In this document: positions 54,801-62,441 of the stretch, piece after piece
How positions within the stretch are numbered: the stretch's first letter is position 1
Layout: every line of letters begins with the position of its first letter
Source: CAIODY01 sp046051225
GTDB taxonomy: Bacteria; Bacteroidota; Bacteroidia; Chitinophagales; CAIODY01
Assembly: GCA_046051225.1 (NCBI GenBank)
Contig: JBJOOR010000003.1
Location: 278,257-342,256, forward strand
Length of the DNA stretch: 64,000 bases
Direction of reading: 5' to 3'
The notes under the pieces: model-generated
Told to the model about the DNA's origin: nothing
The model's input: only the letters and a program-made list of their open reading frames with translations
The model's database searches: none
Translations under genes and position numbers: made by a program

Positions 54801-56245
54801 TTCAATGCAATACTATTGATGCCAATATGAACAACGGCGATTATCAATTTAATAATTATGATTATGGCATATTCACATCAGGATTAAGCAGCTATAATTT
54901 TATTGATGGTAATCAATTACAAGATGTAAGTAATGGTTTACATGCCGAAAATAAAAACAAGCCGAATTATTTAATTGCCAATAATTTTGATGGTGATGTA
55001 TATGGAATGACGCTGCACAATAATGGGCAAATTGGAGATATTGGCTTGAGTATTCCTCCTGTAAACTTATATTCAAAAACACATTGGGGTAATCAATGGA
55101 CTAATTTAATGAGTGCTTCTAAAGTAACCTTATCGTATGGAGGTGTTTCAAATCCATCGGGTCTCAAAATTTATGTTCGTTCGGTTGAAACAACACCATA
55201 TTTTTATGCTGGTACTAATGCGCCAACAAATGGAATTGGAAGTTTATTATTCCCTTATAGTAAAACATTAAATGGAAGTTTAAGTTCGTCATTCCCATCA
55301 ACAGCAGGTTGTGAAACCACTTTCGGTAACAGAGTAGTTAAAAATATGTCGGTTAGTGAAGATATGTTAAGAGCAGCTTTAGATACTTCTTTCAGTACCG
55401 AAGAAGAAGGTATGCAACAATTTTTTGAACGATTAGCTTTATACCATACTTTGAAACAAGCAGATAGTTTAAGAGAAGAGGAAATATTAGCTAATTTTGA
55501 AGACATGGAACAGTATCAAACCATTGGAAAGTTTTACAATGCCGAACAAGAAACCGCTTTAGCTTACGATAGTTCATTACTTATTTTTGATACTACAAAT
55601 GTTGAATTGAATGATAGTATAAATAACGTTGTAAGAATTACACACTTAAACAATGCTTTGAATTATTTAAGTGATGTAAATACTACTCTTCAATCAGTTC
55701 AATACTATCAACAAGTTGGTCAACTTTACATTAATTATTTGTTACATGATTCTTTAAATGAAAGTGAATTGCAAACTTCAAAAGATATTGCAGCCTTGTG
55801 TATTTACACCTACGGTTCGGCTATTAATCTTGCTCGTACTCTTGTAAGTTCAATTGATTCTACAATTACTTGGGATGATAATAATTGTTATGGTAATTAC
55901 AGAATGAAAAATGATGATGAAAGTGATTATCTAAATGGAATTATGGCAGCTAATAATGAAAAGAAAAATTTTGCAACACCTATTAGGCTTGATAAGTCAA
56001 GTTTGTTATTATTTCCTAACCCCACAAAAGAAAACATAAATTTGTATGTAAATAAGCCAATTGATAAAGGAGTAATATCAATTTATAATTCGGTTGGAGT
56101 AAAAATGATAGTACAACAAATAGTTGATACTCGATTGATACAAACCATACAAATACATTCTTTAAGTAATGGTATTTACATGGTTAGATTACAAGATGCA
56201 GAAGGAAATAATATTGGTCAGGGAAAATTTGTAATTAATAAATAA
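48809..56245 (+). CDS. Giant T9SS surface protein with metzincin domain, Ig-like repeats and beta-helix
   Basis: The protein is 2478 residues long. A signal peptide (KKTITFFLLFALLATASHAQ) leads to a metalloprotease-like domain with HEITHALGF (residues 242-250) and a later LMSNAV Met-turn-like segment. A jelly-roll-like region follows at about 535-770. From about 860 to 1575 run nine Ig-like repeats, each opening with a Cys-containing word like TICKGDSVKL and having YxWSP and a GC dipeptide. A right-handed beta-helix rich in Asn and short NN(I)xN turns covers about 1590-2100. A helical segment (EEEGMQQFFERLALYHTLKQADSLREEEILANFEDMEQ) precedes the T9SS sorting domain (LLLFPNPTKENINLYV, GIYMVRLQDAEGN). 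It is likely exported and anchored at the surface, for adhesion or proteolysis. Confidence 0.9.
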   Translation: MKKTITFFLLFALLATASHAQSIDSSMFRTSHIGYAHQFDSLLDRYGQKWALEDLAVGNAYGNKALTMVRRSSCNTGYFRLYFEQGSGMYANTAVETARREVVCRVFYDIANYVHRPTGAKDSVNIWIRAINNISGIGAPPCYNGLAGLASSFFPVPSGVTSGGITDNLIWQTINSGTDAYTNLTYPVSVLGGANVGSGYYHGIVSINFNATCIHWYPDTTWQPTLLLPQANQVDLYSTCLHEITHALGFATLIKANGQAYFGASNNYFSRYDLFLKTNATHGNLPLITNSGSCSLYNYAFNFTITGGAAVLSPNCASIYPTDSTTCSNAIVYSSAALTSQPVYTPACYEAGSSLSHFEDECPNWHNNNKYFLMSNAVIYGTYKRHPQPEEKTVLCDLGYTLSNSFGDTTVVKQSYKSFSSNCVGLQVVGINDGFYKGAYTFTGKTNTTITIDSILYNDYLANHFECLQDITSTSTLSVTTGKKTTNINFSSAVAGLHLLRYIPFDSATNKRGNITYIYVFVFDSLVCYNPCTIVSNGGFESTIVPPFCDYAQMGSSCTNVNCWLPTGRNFDLFSTQSCTNPSIHCNNQLPTHWFGFNATTTTNWQLGNPANTNIAGLGGYYNDTSDYYMEAMENILSQPLYPGQTYVLRLKAKLGNGGSFWYAPYQYPNADAYLRLLGSTNLVPANPTQNFTPASFANYTDLVHTISIPNTLGAATSWQTFTDTFTVTSTQQLHYITLVADLQQTVNAPNHVAIPSGTDCYFFIDDISIEPYATTLFFNPPTLICNATTIPNLAVYLSASYANGYFYGTGVSASAPYSFTPTGAGYYIITYHYTDATGCPHDIAATIHVQALDFTLTAATTICNGDTVRLKATSVISDISTPIKYKWTPSSTLSNDTIFNPIATPTATTTYSITITDTLGCTQTKTVQITLIQRPTDSLKLTTPICAGSPFTIFTNVKPTGTYTYKWTPTNSTATNLTTTIATASSKKYVVTVSKGSCVLKDSITVTIHSAINATVTPHYKAICKGDSVNLIAAGGNKFSWSPTTNLTTSTKANTIAFPTVTTTYIVTGTDSITGCSDTAKAIVFVNPLPTVNATATPSTVCSGATVTLATTGASTYQWTTSPTTVTVACSTCSNTTSNPTNTTTSNSTVTYTVKGLSAFGCKATSTVNVVVKPNPIIIISLAPNDSICSGSTATLTASGGASTYSWSPATGLNTTSGAIVAASPLTTSYYTVTGTTNGCSSTKKDTITIMPLPTINATALSSTICNADSVKLTATAGATSYQWTAPTGNTLRCNTCSITFTSLLYNATTSTIIKVFTVMGKNAFGCQTTDTVKINIKPIPTDTISVTANDTICKGSSATMTIKPTSGTYTWIGTTNSTNTYTVSPTATKTYKVIGIINGCKTDTLKQKITVLSLPIVKDSSNKTTICKGDSVKLSAKGANTYIWSPTASLNQSTGATVLATPTITTTYQVTGTTTFGCSNADSIIIHVNPLPTVAVTPSTASYCNLTPVPLTTIVSGGTTPYQYAWSPTTGLSSSTTANPTASPSVATTYVLTVTDNKGCKQKDTAIINKNCCTDGYVVDGNHELGYFISTLSLPTVAANTSLSGSTSHKAATGLTFRVSAGQTLNINQNFEFNNCNIIMESNSSINIASGSFLYLTNGTQLYACQTMWNGVYSTYTNSTFVSLYMNNASIKDAKHGASSSNGARMVITNSTFDRNYNSIEVNNYNGNYQGSFANNTITCSVPALLAPYTTQQSQCGFYIYNVANSTIGNTSNSNSISNCKFGIMCTPTISGKYYPTYNVNIYNNHFSNCKTGIYCKRTSGTITNNTISTQPNQSGLAVSWTGNKGMEIVSLTTKQRMNINNNSCTNLNTAILTRMNIAATITINNNSISGFINTGRLTNNNTYTPLRSNTQNKLTCGITNDETDKTLTIQASDNHIYNCNVGFYLNNLYAKYVNKNVATLTHQYYNNDIHLNMQGITSTADNAGFYLNNCMGTYIQCNTIDANMNNGDYQFNNYDYGIFTSGLSSYNFIDGNQLQDVSNGLHAENKNKPNYLIANNFDGDVYGMTLHNNGQIGDIGLSIPPVNLYSKTHWGNQWTNLMSASKVTLSYGGVSNPSGLKIYVRSVETTPYFYAGTNAPTNGIGSLLFPYSKTLNGSLSSSFPSTAGCETTFGNRVVKNMSVSEDMLRAALDTSFSTEEEGMQQFFERLALYHTLKQADSLREEEILANFEDMEQYQTIGKFYNAEQETALAYDSSLLIFDTTNVELNDSINNVVRITHLNNALNYLSDVNTTLQSVQYYQQVGQLYINYLLHDSLNESELQTSKDIAALCIYTYGSAINLARTLVSSIDSTITWDDNNCYGNYRMKNDDESDYLNGIMAANNEKKNFATPIRLDKSSLLLFPNPTKENINLYVNKPIDKGVISIYNSVGVKMIVQQIVDTRLIQTIQIHSLSNGIYMVRLQDAEGNNIGQGKFVINK

Positions 56246-56253
56246 TTCTTCAA

Positions 56254-56282
56254 AAACGGGGGGCAAAAAAATCCCCCGTTTA
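56254..56282 (+). terminator. Terminator after the giant T9SS gene
   Basis: AAACGGGGGG at 56254 is complemented by CCCCCGTTT at 56273-56281 around a 9-base A-rich loop. It separates the giant gene from the paralog array. Confidence 0.85.
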
Positions 56283-56295
56283 AATTAATTCAAAA

Positions 56296-57291
56296 ATGAT
56301 AAAAAAAATACTGATAGTAATTCTTTTGATGGTGGGATATAAATTTTCCTTTTCTCAGAACCTTATCTTAAATCCAAGTTTTGAAGACCATTGGGGAGGG
56401 GTATGCATTCCAAGCCATTCCATTGTTTTTTACGATACATTTAATACAACTGACCCATTTGGTTGTACCATAAAAGATTGGATTAGAATATCCGAATCAC
56501 CTGATGGTTTTTGGTATAACGGATATGATTTTCCAGCTAATAGTTATACTAAATATATTTATCCTCATTCTGATTCTGTTTGTGTTGGGGGGGTTTTCTT
56601 TACTAAACTAGCAAACACATTAAGAGAAATTATTGAAGGTAAATTAACCAAGCCTTTAACTGTAAATCATCATTATCAATTTAGCATGTATGTACAATTG
56701 TTTGATACAATGCATGTAACAAATGCAGGAAAAATTGTTGGTACAAATAGTTTTAGTGCATTATTTACTGATACTATGATACCAAGTCATTTAGATTTAC
56801 CAATACAAAACTATACACCACAAGTTCAAATAAATACTATGGTTACTGATACTCAACACTGGGTGCTTTTAATAGATACTTTTATTGCCAATGGTGGCGA
56901 ACAATTTGTAAGTATAGGAAACTTTAAACTTGACTCACAAACACAATTTGTTTTAGTTGATAGTCAAAGTAATTTACCTGAAGCAGCGTATTATTTTATT
57001 GATGATGTTAGCCTAATAGATTTAGATGAAGTAGGAATTGAAGAAGTGGAAAGGAATAAATTGGTAGTTTATCCAAACCCTACAACAAATGAATTAACAA
57101 TTAACATTGACAATGTACAATTAAAAACAATTGATATAACCGATGTATTAGGCAGGAAACAAAATATTAAATATTCAATACTGAATAACCAATACTTAAT
57201 TGATGTATCTTCATTGTCAAGCGGAATCTATTTTGTTAAAGCAACAGATACAAAAGGCAATACAATGAATGGAAAGTTTGTAAAGGAGTAA
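56296..57291 (+). CDS. T9SS cargo protein, paralog 1 of the array (intact)
   Basis: This 331-residue protein has a signal peptide (MIKKILIVILLMVGYKFSFSQ) and then a jelly-roll-like domain that opens NLILNPSFEDHWGG. Conserved words follow: FGCTIKDWIRISESPDGF, HSDSVCVGG, NTLREIIEGKLTKPL, HHYQFSMYVQLFD, TDTQHWVLLIDTFIANGGEQFVSIGNFK and AYYFIDDVSLIDLDEVGIEEVERNKLVVYPNP. The sorting domain continues with DVLGRKQNIKYSILNN and GIYFVKATDTKGN. The first domain resembles carbohydrate- or surface-binding modules seen N-terminally in other Bacteroidota cargo. Ligand unknown. It is nearly identical in layout to paralog 4. Confidence 0.88.
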   Translation: MIKKILIVILLMVGYKFSFSQNLILNPSFEDHWGGVCIPSHSIVFYDTFNTTDPFGCTIKDWIRISESPDGFWYNGYDFPANSYTKYIYPHSDSVCVGGVFFTKLANTLREIIEGKLTKPLTVNHHYQFSMYVQLFDTMHVTNAGKIVGTNSFSALFTDTMIPSHLDLPIQNYTPQVQINTMVTDTQHWVLLIDTFIANGGEQFVSIGNFKLDSQTQFVLVDSQSNLPEAAYYFIDDVSLIDLDEVGIEEVERNKLVVYPNPTTNELTINIDNVQLKTIDITDVLGRKQNIKYSILNNQYLIDVSSLSSGIYFVKATDTKGNTMNGKFVKE

Positions 57292-57300
57292 AAGCTAACA

Positions 57301-58313
57301 ATGAAAAGAATCACAACTTTACTGTCTTTTATTGCAATTAGCTTCACAACACTAAAAGGGCAAAACTTAATTTTAAATCCAAGCTTTGAAAAACATTGGG
57401 GTGGAGACTGTACTTTTGGGAGTTCATATGCTTTTTATGATACATTTAATGTAACTACCCCTTTTGGCTGTACAATAAAAGATTGGATAAGAATTTCTGA
57501 ATCACCAGATGGTTTTTGTTATAACGGAGTAGATTTTCCACAAAATTGGTTATCACGTTATCTATATCCTCATTCTGATTCTGTTTGTGTAGGTGCTGAA
57601 TTTATTGGAAAAACAGCTACCAATTTAAGAGAAATTATACAAGGTAATTAATAAAGCCATTAATTACAAATCATCATTATCAATTTAGTATGTATGTGCA
57701 ATTGTTTGATAGTATTGGTTGGGGTAATGTTGGTAAAATAGCAGGTAGTAATAGTTTTAGTGCTTTATTTACCGATACAGCAATTACTTCTGTTAATGAT
57801 TTACCTATTCAAAACTATACACCACAAATACAAATAAATACTATGGTCACTGATACACAGCATTGGGTTTTATTGGTTGATACTTTTATTGCAACAGGTG
57901 GTGAACAATTTGTAAGTATTGGAAATTTTAAAACAGATGCACAAACACAAACGCAATTAGTTAAAACAGTTAATAATTTACCCGAAGTCGCCTATTATTT
58001 TATGGATGACGTAAGTTTAATAGATTTAGATGAAGTAGGAATTGAAGAAGTTGAGAGGAATAAATTGGTAGTTTATCCCAATCCAGCAAGTACAGAAATT
58101 ACATTTGAGTATTTTAATGTTGCGGCAAATTCAAAAATTGTTGTGTATGATTATTTAGGTAAAGAAATTATTATCAAACAAGTATTGAATGAAAACGGTA
58201 AATTAGTTATTGATGTTCATGAGCTAACAAACGGGTTGTACTTATATAAAGTAATTTCAGAAGTAGGAAGTGTGAAATCAATAGGTAAATTCAATATAAT
58301 TCAACAACATTAA
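57301..58313 (+). pseudogene. T9SS cargo protein, paralog 2 (frameshifted by one base)
   Basis: The first 116 residues (MKRITTLLSFIAISFTTLKGQNLILNPSFEKHWGG...) match paralog 1, but the segment that should read EGKLTKPL has lost one A after GGT, giving GGTAATTAA and a stop at 57649-57651. Restoring the base gives GKLIKPLITNHHYQFSM and continues in the frame that runs to 58313. The C-terminal part has FVSIGNFKTDAQTQTQLVK and LVVYPNPASTEITFEYFNVAANSK. Its sorting domain (VVYDYLGKEIIIKQVLNENGK) differs from those of paralogs 1 and 4 and resembles that of the fragment at 59394. Sequencing error is possible but slippage in A/T-rich DNA is plausible. Confidence 0.87.
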
Positions 58314-58322
58314 ATTCATATT

Positions 58323-58358
58323 AAAGGAAGGTTATACGAAAATGTATAACCTCCTTTT
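58323..58358 (+). terminator. Terminator after paralog 2
   Basis: AAAGGAAGGTTATAC pairs with GTATAACCTCCTTTT. Its stem covers an upstream in-frame ATG (58342), which argues that paralog 3 starts at 58372. Confidence 0.85.
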
Positions 58359-58371
58359 AATCTTCAGCATC

Positions 58372-59371
58372 ATGAAAAAATATATACTTATTGCCATATT
58401 CTCATTGATTGCATTAAGCAACAGTTATGGACAAAATTTAATTAAAAATCCAAGCTTTGAAAATTACTGGGGTGGGAATTGTACTAATGGAAGCTCTGTT
58501 GTTTTTTATGATTCCTTTAATGTAACCACTCCTTTTGGTTGTACTATTAAAGATTGGATTAGAATTTCTGAAACTCCAGATGGGTATTGGTTTACAGGAT
58601 ACGATTTTCCTAAAAATTGGCTTTCGCATTATGTGTATCCTCATTCTGATTCAGTTTGTGTTGGTGCTGAATTTTATGGAAATACCAATCATAATTTAAG
58701 AGAAATAATTGAAGGCAAATTAACCAAATCATTAATTACTAATCATCATTATAAATTTAGTATGTATGTACAATTATTTGATAGTATTCCTTGGATTAAT
58801 GTAGGTAAGATAGTTGGTATCAATAGCTTTAGTGCTGTATTTACTAATTCAGCGATACCGAGTTTTCAAGATTTACCCATTCAAAACTATACTCCACAAA
58901 TACAAATAAATCAAATGGTCACTGATACACAGCATTGGGTTTTATTAGTTGATACTTTTATAGCAGCAGGTGGCGAACAATTTGTAAGTATAGGAAATTT
59001 TAAACAAGATGGACAGTTTCAATATCAATTAGTAGATAGCCAAGCAAATAAACCCGAAGTAGCTTATTACTTTATTGATGATGTAAGCCTAATAGATTTA
59101 GATGAAGTAGGAATTGAAGAAGTTGAGAAAAATAAATTAGTGGTTTATCCAAATCCAGTAAGCAACCAATTAACAATAAGCAGCAATAAGTTTATAGTAA
59201 ATACAATTGAAATTACAGATATATTGGGTAGAGTGTGTACTATTCCCCCCTTTTGAAAGGGGGTTAGGGGGATTAGAACTAAACACTGAAAACTTGCCTT
59301 CAGGCATATATTTCATCAAATCAACCGACACCAACGGTAACGTTTATTTTGGAAAGTTTGTCAAAGAATAA
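58372..59371 (+). pseudogene. T9SS cargo protein, paralog 3 (sorting domain disrupted by a palindromic insertion)
   Basis: The ATG at 58372 gives a signal peptide (MKKYILIAIFSLIALSNSYGQ) and the same domain order as paralog 1 up to KNKLVVYPNPVSNQLTISSN. At about 59243 the reading frame meets a C-rich palindrome and stops at 59254-59256. The rest of the sorting domain (TENLPSGIYFIKSTDTNGNVYFGKFVKE) follows in another frame and ends at 59371. Without the complete sorting domain the protein should fail to leave the periplasm by T9SS. Insertion of the repeat with a net frame change explains the break. Confidence 0.85.
59243..59275. repeat. C-rich palindromic insertion in paralog 3
   Basis: CCCCCTTTTGAAAGGGGG (59246-59263) is a near-perfect palindrome followed by TTAGGGGGA. 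This looks like a small miniature repeat of the kind scattered in Bacteroidota. A weak relative (CCCTAACCCCT) occurs near 6797 beside the minisatellite. Confidence 0.75.
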
Positions 59372-59393
59372 TGTCATTTATTATTTACTCAAT

Positions 59394-60377
59394 ATGATTT
59401 TAACTTACCCATCCTTAGCAGGTTGCGAAATACCAACACCTATTTATAATCCTATTAAAAATCAAGCTTCGTTTGGTGATGATATAATGCGAATGGTACA
59501 GGATACTACATACAATACCGAAGAAGAAGGTATGCAACAGTTTTTTGGACGCTTGGCATTATACCATACTTTGAAACAAGTAGATAGTTTGAGAGAAGAG
59601 GAAATATTAGCTAACTTTGAAGATATGGAACAATATCAAACCATAGGTAAGTTTTACAATGCTGAACAAGAAATTGCTTTAGCGTTTGATAGCAGTTTAT
59701 ATGTGTATGATTCTGTTAATTATGAATACGCTGATAGTTTGAATAATTTAATCAAAATGGAGCATTTAAATAATGCGAAAAATTATTTAGCAGATATAAA
59801 TACCAACTTACAGTCAGTACAATATTATCAAACCATCAATCAACTATATCTGAATTATTTGTTAAACGATTCATTAGATGTAAACGAAATTCAATCAGTA
59901 GCAAGCATTGCTAATTTGTGTCCTTATATGTATGGTACAGCAATACCCATTGCACGAACAATAGCAAGTGCAATAGATTCAACTTTAAGTTGGGATGATA
60001 ATAGTATTTGTTATGGTAATTTTAGAACTACTAATAACAATACTGACGATGATTATTTAGCAGGGTTGTTGGCTGCAAATGCAGAAAAGAAGAACAAAAA
60101 GGAAGAAGTATATTTGTTTAATAATAAAATAACTGTTTATCCTAATCCAACAGATAGAACACTACATTTTACTTATAACGATTTGAATATTGGAGATAAA
60201 ATAATCATCTACAATTATCTTGGAATAGAAGTATTATCAAAGTTTTTATATAACACAAAAGGAGATTTAGATATTGATGTTAATCAATTTAAAAATGGAT
60301 TATACATTTATCATGTAGCTTCCCCAAAGGGTGATATTATTGCTAATGGTAAATTCAATGTAATTCATTCGAAATAA
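59394..60377 (+). pseudogene. Displaced copy of the C-terminal segment of the giant protein
   Basis: The frame lacks a signal peptide. From about 59415 it matches the giant protein's helical segment and sorting domain: EEEGMQQFFGRLALYHTLKQVDSLREEEILANFEDMEQ, then LQSVQYYQTINQLYLNYLL and SIANLCPYMYGTAIPIARTIASAIDSTLSWDDN. It ends with VYPNPTDRTLHFTYNDLN, the same type of sorting domain as paralog 2. It is probably a duplicated remnant that cannot be exported by itself, or a domain reservoir for recombination. The ATG at 59394 is only formal. Confidence 0.75.
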
Positions 60378-60383
60378 TCAATT

Positions 60384-60418
60384 AAAGGGATTGAAAGTTC
60401 TTTGAATCCCTTTTCTTT
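60384..60418 (+). terminator. Terminator after the displaced fragment
   Basis: AAAGGGATT at 60384-60392 pairs with AATCCCTTT at 60405-60413, followed by T residues. Confidence 0.8.
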
Positions 60419-60433
60419 TTAAATCAAGTCAAA

Positions 60434-61429
60434 ATGAAATATTTTATTATTGTCTTAGTGTTAATTATATTTTGCAGTAAAGTGCAATCACAAAATCTTA
60501 TTTTAAATGGAGGTTTTGAAAAGTATTGGGGACCAGATTGCAGTAGTGGTTTTAGCATTACTCCTAATGATGTTTTTAACGGACCTCCTCCTTTTGATTG
60601 CCATATTAGAGATTGGATAAGAATTTCTGAAACCCCTGATGGATATTGGTATAAAGGCTATGATTTTCCGACCAATTGGCTTTCACATTATGTGCTTCCT
60701 CATAGTGATTCTGTCTGTGTGGGGGAGGCTTTTTATATTCAATCAATGCCCAATATTCGAGAAATCATACAGGGTAAATTAACAAAGCCATTAATTACAA
60801 ATCATCATTATCAATTTAGTATGTACGTTCAATTATTTGATAGTATTCCTTGGGCTGGTGTAGGGCAAATTGCAGGAATAAATAGCTTTAGTGCTTTATT
60901 TACCGATACAGCAATTACTTCTGTTACTGATTTACCTATTCAAAATTATCATCCTCAAATACAAATAGATTCAATGGTTATTGATACCCAACACTGGATT
61001 TTATTAGTAGATACTTTTGTGGCTGCTGGCGGCGAACAATATGTAAGTATTGGTAATTTTAAACAAGATGGACAATTTCAAAGCAAAGTAGTTCAAACAA
61101 TTATTCCCAACTCTGCAAAAGTAACTTACTACTACATGGACGATGTAAGTTTGATTGATTTAGATGAGGTAGGGATTGAAGAAATTGAAAAAAATAAATT
61201 GGTAGTTTATCCAAATCCAACAACAAATGAATTACGAATTAAAATTGATGATATTCAATTGAAAAAAATTGAGGTGTTAGATGTATTAAATAGAAAGCAA
61301 GATATTATATATTCAACAATGAATAATCAATATTTAATTGATACTTCTCTCTTAGAGAGAGGAATTTATTTTATAAAAGCTACCGATATAAATGGCAATG
61401 TGAGTATAGGGAAATTTGTAAAAGACTAG
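60434..61429 (+). CDS. T9SS cargo protein, paralog 4 of the array (intact)
   Basis: This 331-residue protein begins with a signal peptide (MKYFIIVLVLIIFCSKVQSQ). It then has NLILNGGFEKYWGPDC, DWIRISETPDGYWYKGYDFPTNWLSHYVLPHSDSVCVGE, IREIIQGKLTKPLITNHHYQFSMYVQLFD, DTQHWILLVDTFVAAGGEQYVSIGNFKQDGQFQ and LVVYPNPTTNELRIKIDDIQL. Same order and length as paralog 1, and the sorting domain is also of that type. Both intact copies lie at the two ends of the array. A strong terminator follows. Surface location is expected; ligand unknown. Confidence 0.88.
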   Translation: MKYFIIVLVLIIFCSKVQSQNLILNGGFEKYWGPDCSSGFSITPNDVFNGPPPFDCHIRDWIRISETPDGYWYKGYDFPTNWLSHYVLPHSDSVCVGEAFYIQSMPNIREIIQGKLTKPLITNHHYQFSMYVQLFDSIPWAGVGQIAGINSFSALFTDTAITSVTDLPIQNYHPQIQIDSMVIDTQHWILLVDTFVAAGGEQYVSIGNFKQDGQFQSKVVQTIIPNSAKVTYYYMDDVSLIDLDEVGIEEIEKNKLVVYPNPTTNELRIKIDDIQLKKIEVLDVLNRKQDIIYSTMNNQYLIDTSLLERGIYFIKATDINGNVSIGKFVKD

Positions 61430-61451
61430 GCTATATTCATCCTTAATTAAT

Positions 61452-61482
61452 GGGAAGTGTGATTATCACACTTCCCTTTTTT
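61452..61482 (+). terminator. Terminator after paralog 4
   Basis: GGGAAGTGTGAT and ATCACACTTCCC form a 12-bp stem around a single T, followed by TTTTTT. It ends the T9SS array. Confidence 0.93.
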
Positions 61483-61504
61483 ATTTAGTTAGGAATAACA
61501 GCCA

Positions 61505-61735
61505 TGAGCCGCCGAGCAAAAATCAATTGCTTGTAATTGATGCGCCGTAGCCTGACCCGAGCACCAGTTGAAGCCCTGTATTCAACTGCTTCAATAGAAG
61601 CGAATACAGGAGGCTCTGCTTGTAGCTACTCCTTCGTTTTTTGCTTGCGTAGTAGCAAAAATGCAGGAGTAGATGCAACTTCACACTGGTCTCAGGCGAG
61701 TAATTATAGCAGACGGTGGATTGTGCAACGTTTTT
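61505..61735. other. GC-rich block of nested hairpins, possible structured RNA or element remnant
   Basis: At least three strong hairpins follow each other. One is at 61523-61540 (TCAATT/AATTGA). The second is at 61575-61610 (CCTGTATTC/GAATACAGG enclosing GCTTC/GAAGC). The third is at 61626-61672 (CTACTCC/GGAGTAG enclosing TTTTTGC/GCAAAAA). The block is richer in G and C than the DNA around it. No convincing gene lies in it: a 66-residue open frame is broken up by the stems. It could be an ncRNA, a REP-type element or a transposon remnant. Confidence 0.5.
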
Positions 61736-61739
61736 GATG

Positions 61740-62219
61740 AATGGGTTTGTTCTAATTGAACAAATGGAATGAATGAAAAATGTTCACAAGACAGAGTAGT
61801 TTGCAGTGGCAAATACTTTCGGAACTACAAGTGATATGACAAACTATACCCAAAAAGAAGGATGCTTACCGAGTAAGCTCTTCTTTGCAGGGCAACACAA
61901 GTGTTTGCTTACTAAACAGCATATATATTTCAAGTAAACTGTTGTGTTGGTTTGGCGAAGCACTTGTTGAAGAAAGTAGATGACACACCATTATTCCTGC
62001 GTTTATTTGGCTATGGAGCAATAGCGGAATACCAATGAATAGATGGAGTGCAGTAGCACATAAAAATTCTTTTTTGTTTTTGATATTTTTTGTATTTAGA
62101 TTTGCTACACCAATTTACATTCAACCAAAACGATGACAAAATCATTACTTAACAAGGTCGGCTATATTGACCTATATAATACAACCTAAAATGAAATTTA
62201 TTCCATCATATAAAATAAT
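61740..62219. other. Non-coding stretch with another bulged hairpin, ending in a terminator
   Basis: No ORF is supported. A hairpin at 61854-61886 (AAAGAAG/CTTCTTT enclosing GCTTAC/GTAAGC) has the same outer-stem, bulge and inner-stem layout as two hairpins in the preceding block. Another small stem is GCTAT/ATAGC near 62020-62035. The stretch leads directly to a terminator hairpin with no gene to terminate. Confidence 0.4.
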
Positions 62220-62258
62220 AAAGAGGCATGAAGAAATTCTTCATACCTCTTTTTTTTG
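62220..62258 (+). terminator. Strong terminator without an obvious upstream gene
   Basis: AAAGAGG-C-ATGAAGAA pairs with TTCTTCAT-A-CCTCTTT, followed by a run of T. It implies transcription of the preceding non-coding stretch on the plus strand. Confidence 0.8.
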
Positions 62259-62441
62259 AAAACAAAAAGAACTATCCAAGGCTCTCTTTAATTAGAAGTA
62301 TAGTACTAAAGAACAAACACGTAAATATTGACAAAAAAACAAACCATGTCTAAAATAAATTTAACATCATTACACAGCAAGAACACCACTAAAATTCTTC
62401 GATATTTCAAATTATTAACGGTCACATAAATTTATATACTC

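Noticed and set aside
61537..61737. Small plus-strand frame of 66 residues in the structured block
   Set aside because: The frame crosses both arms of two strong hairpins and has no recognisable fold; the DNA structure is the better explanation.
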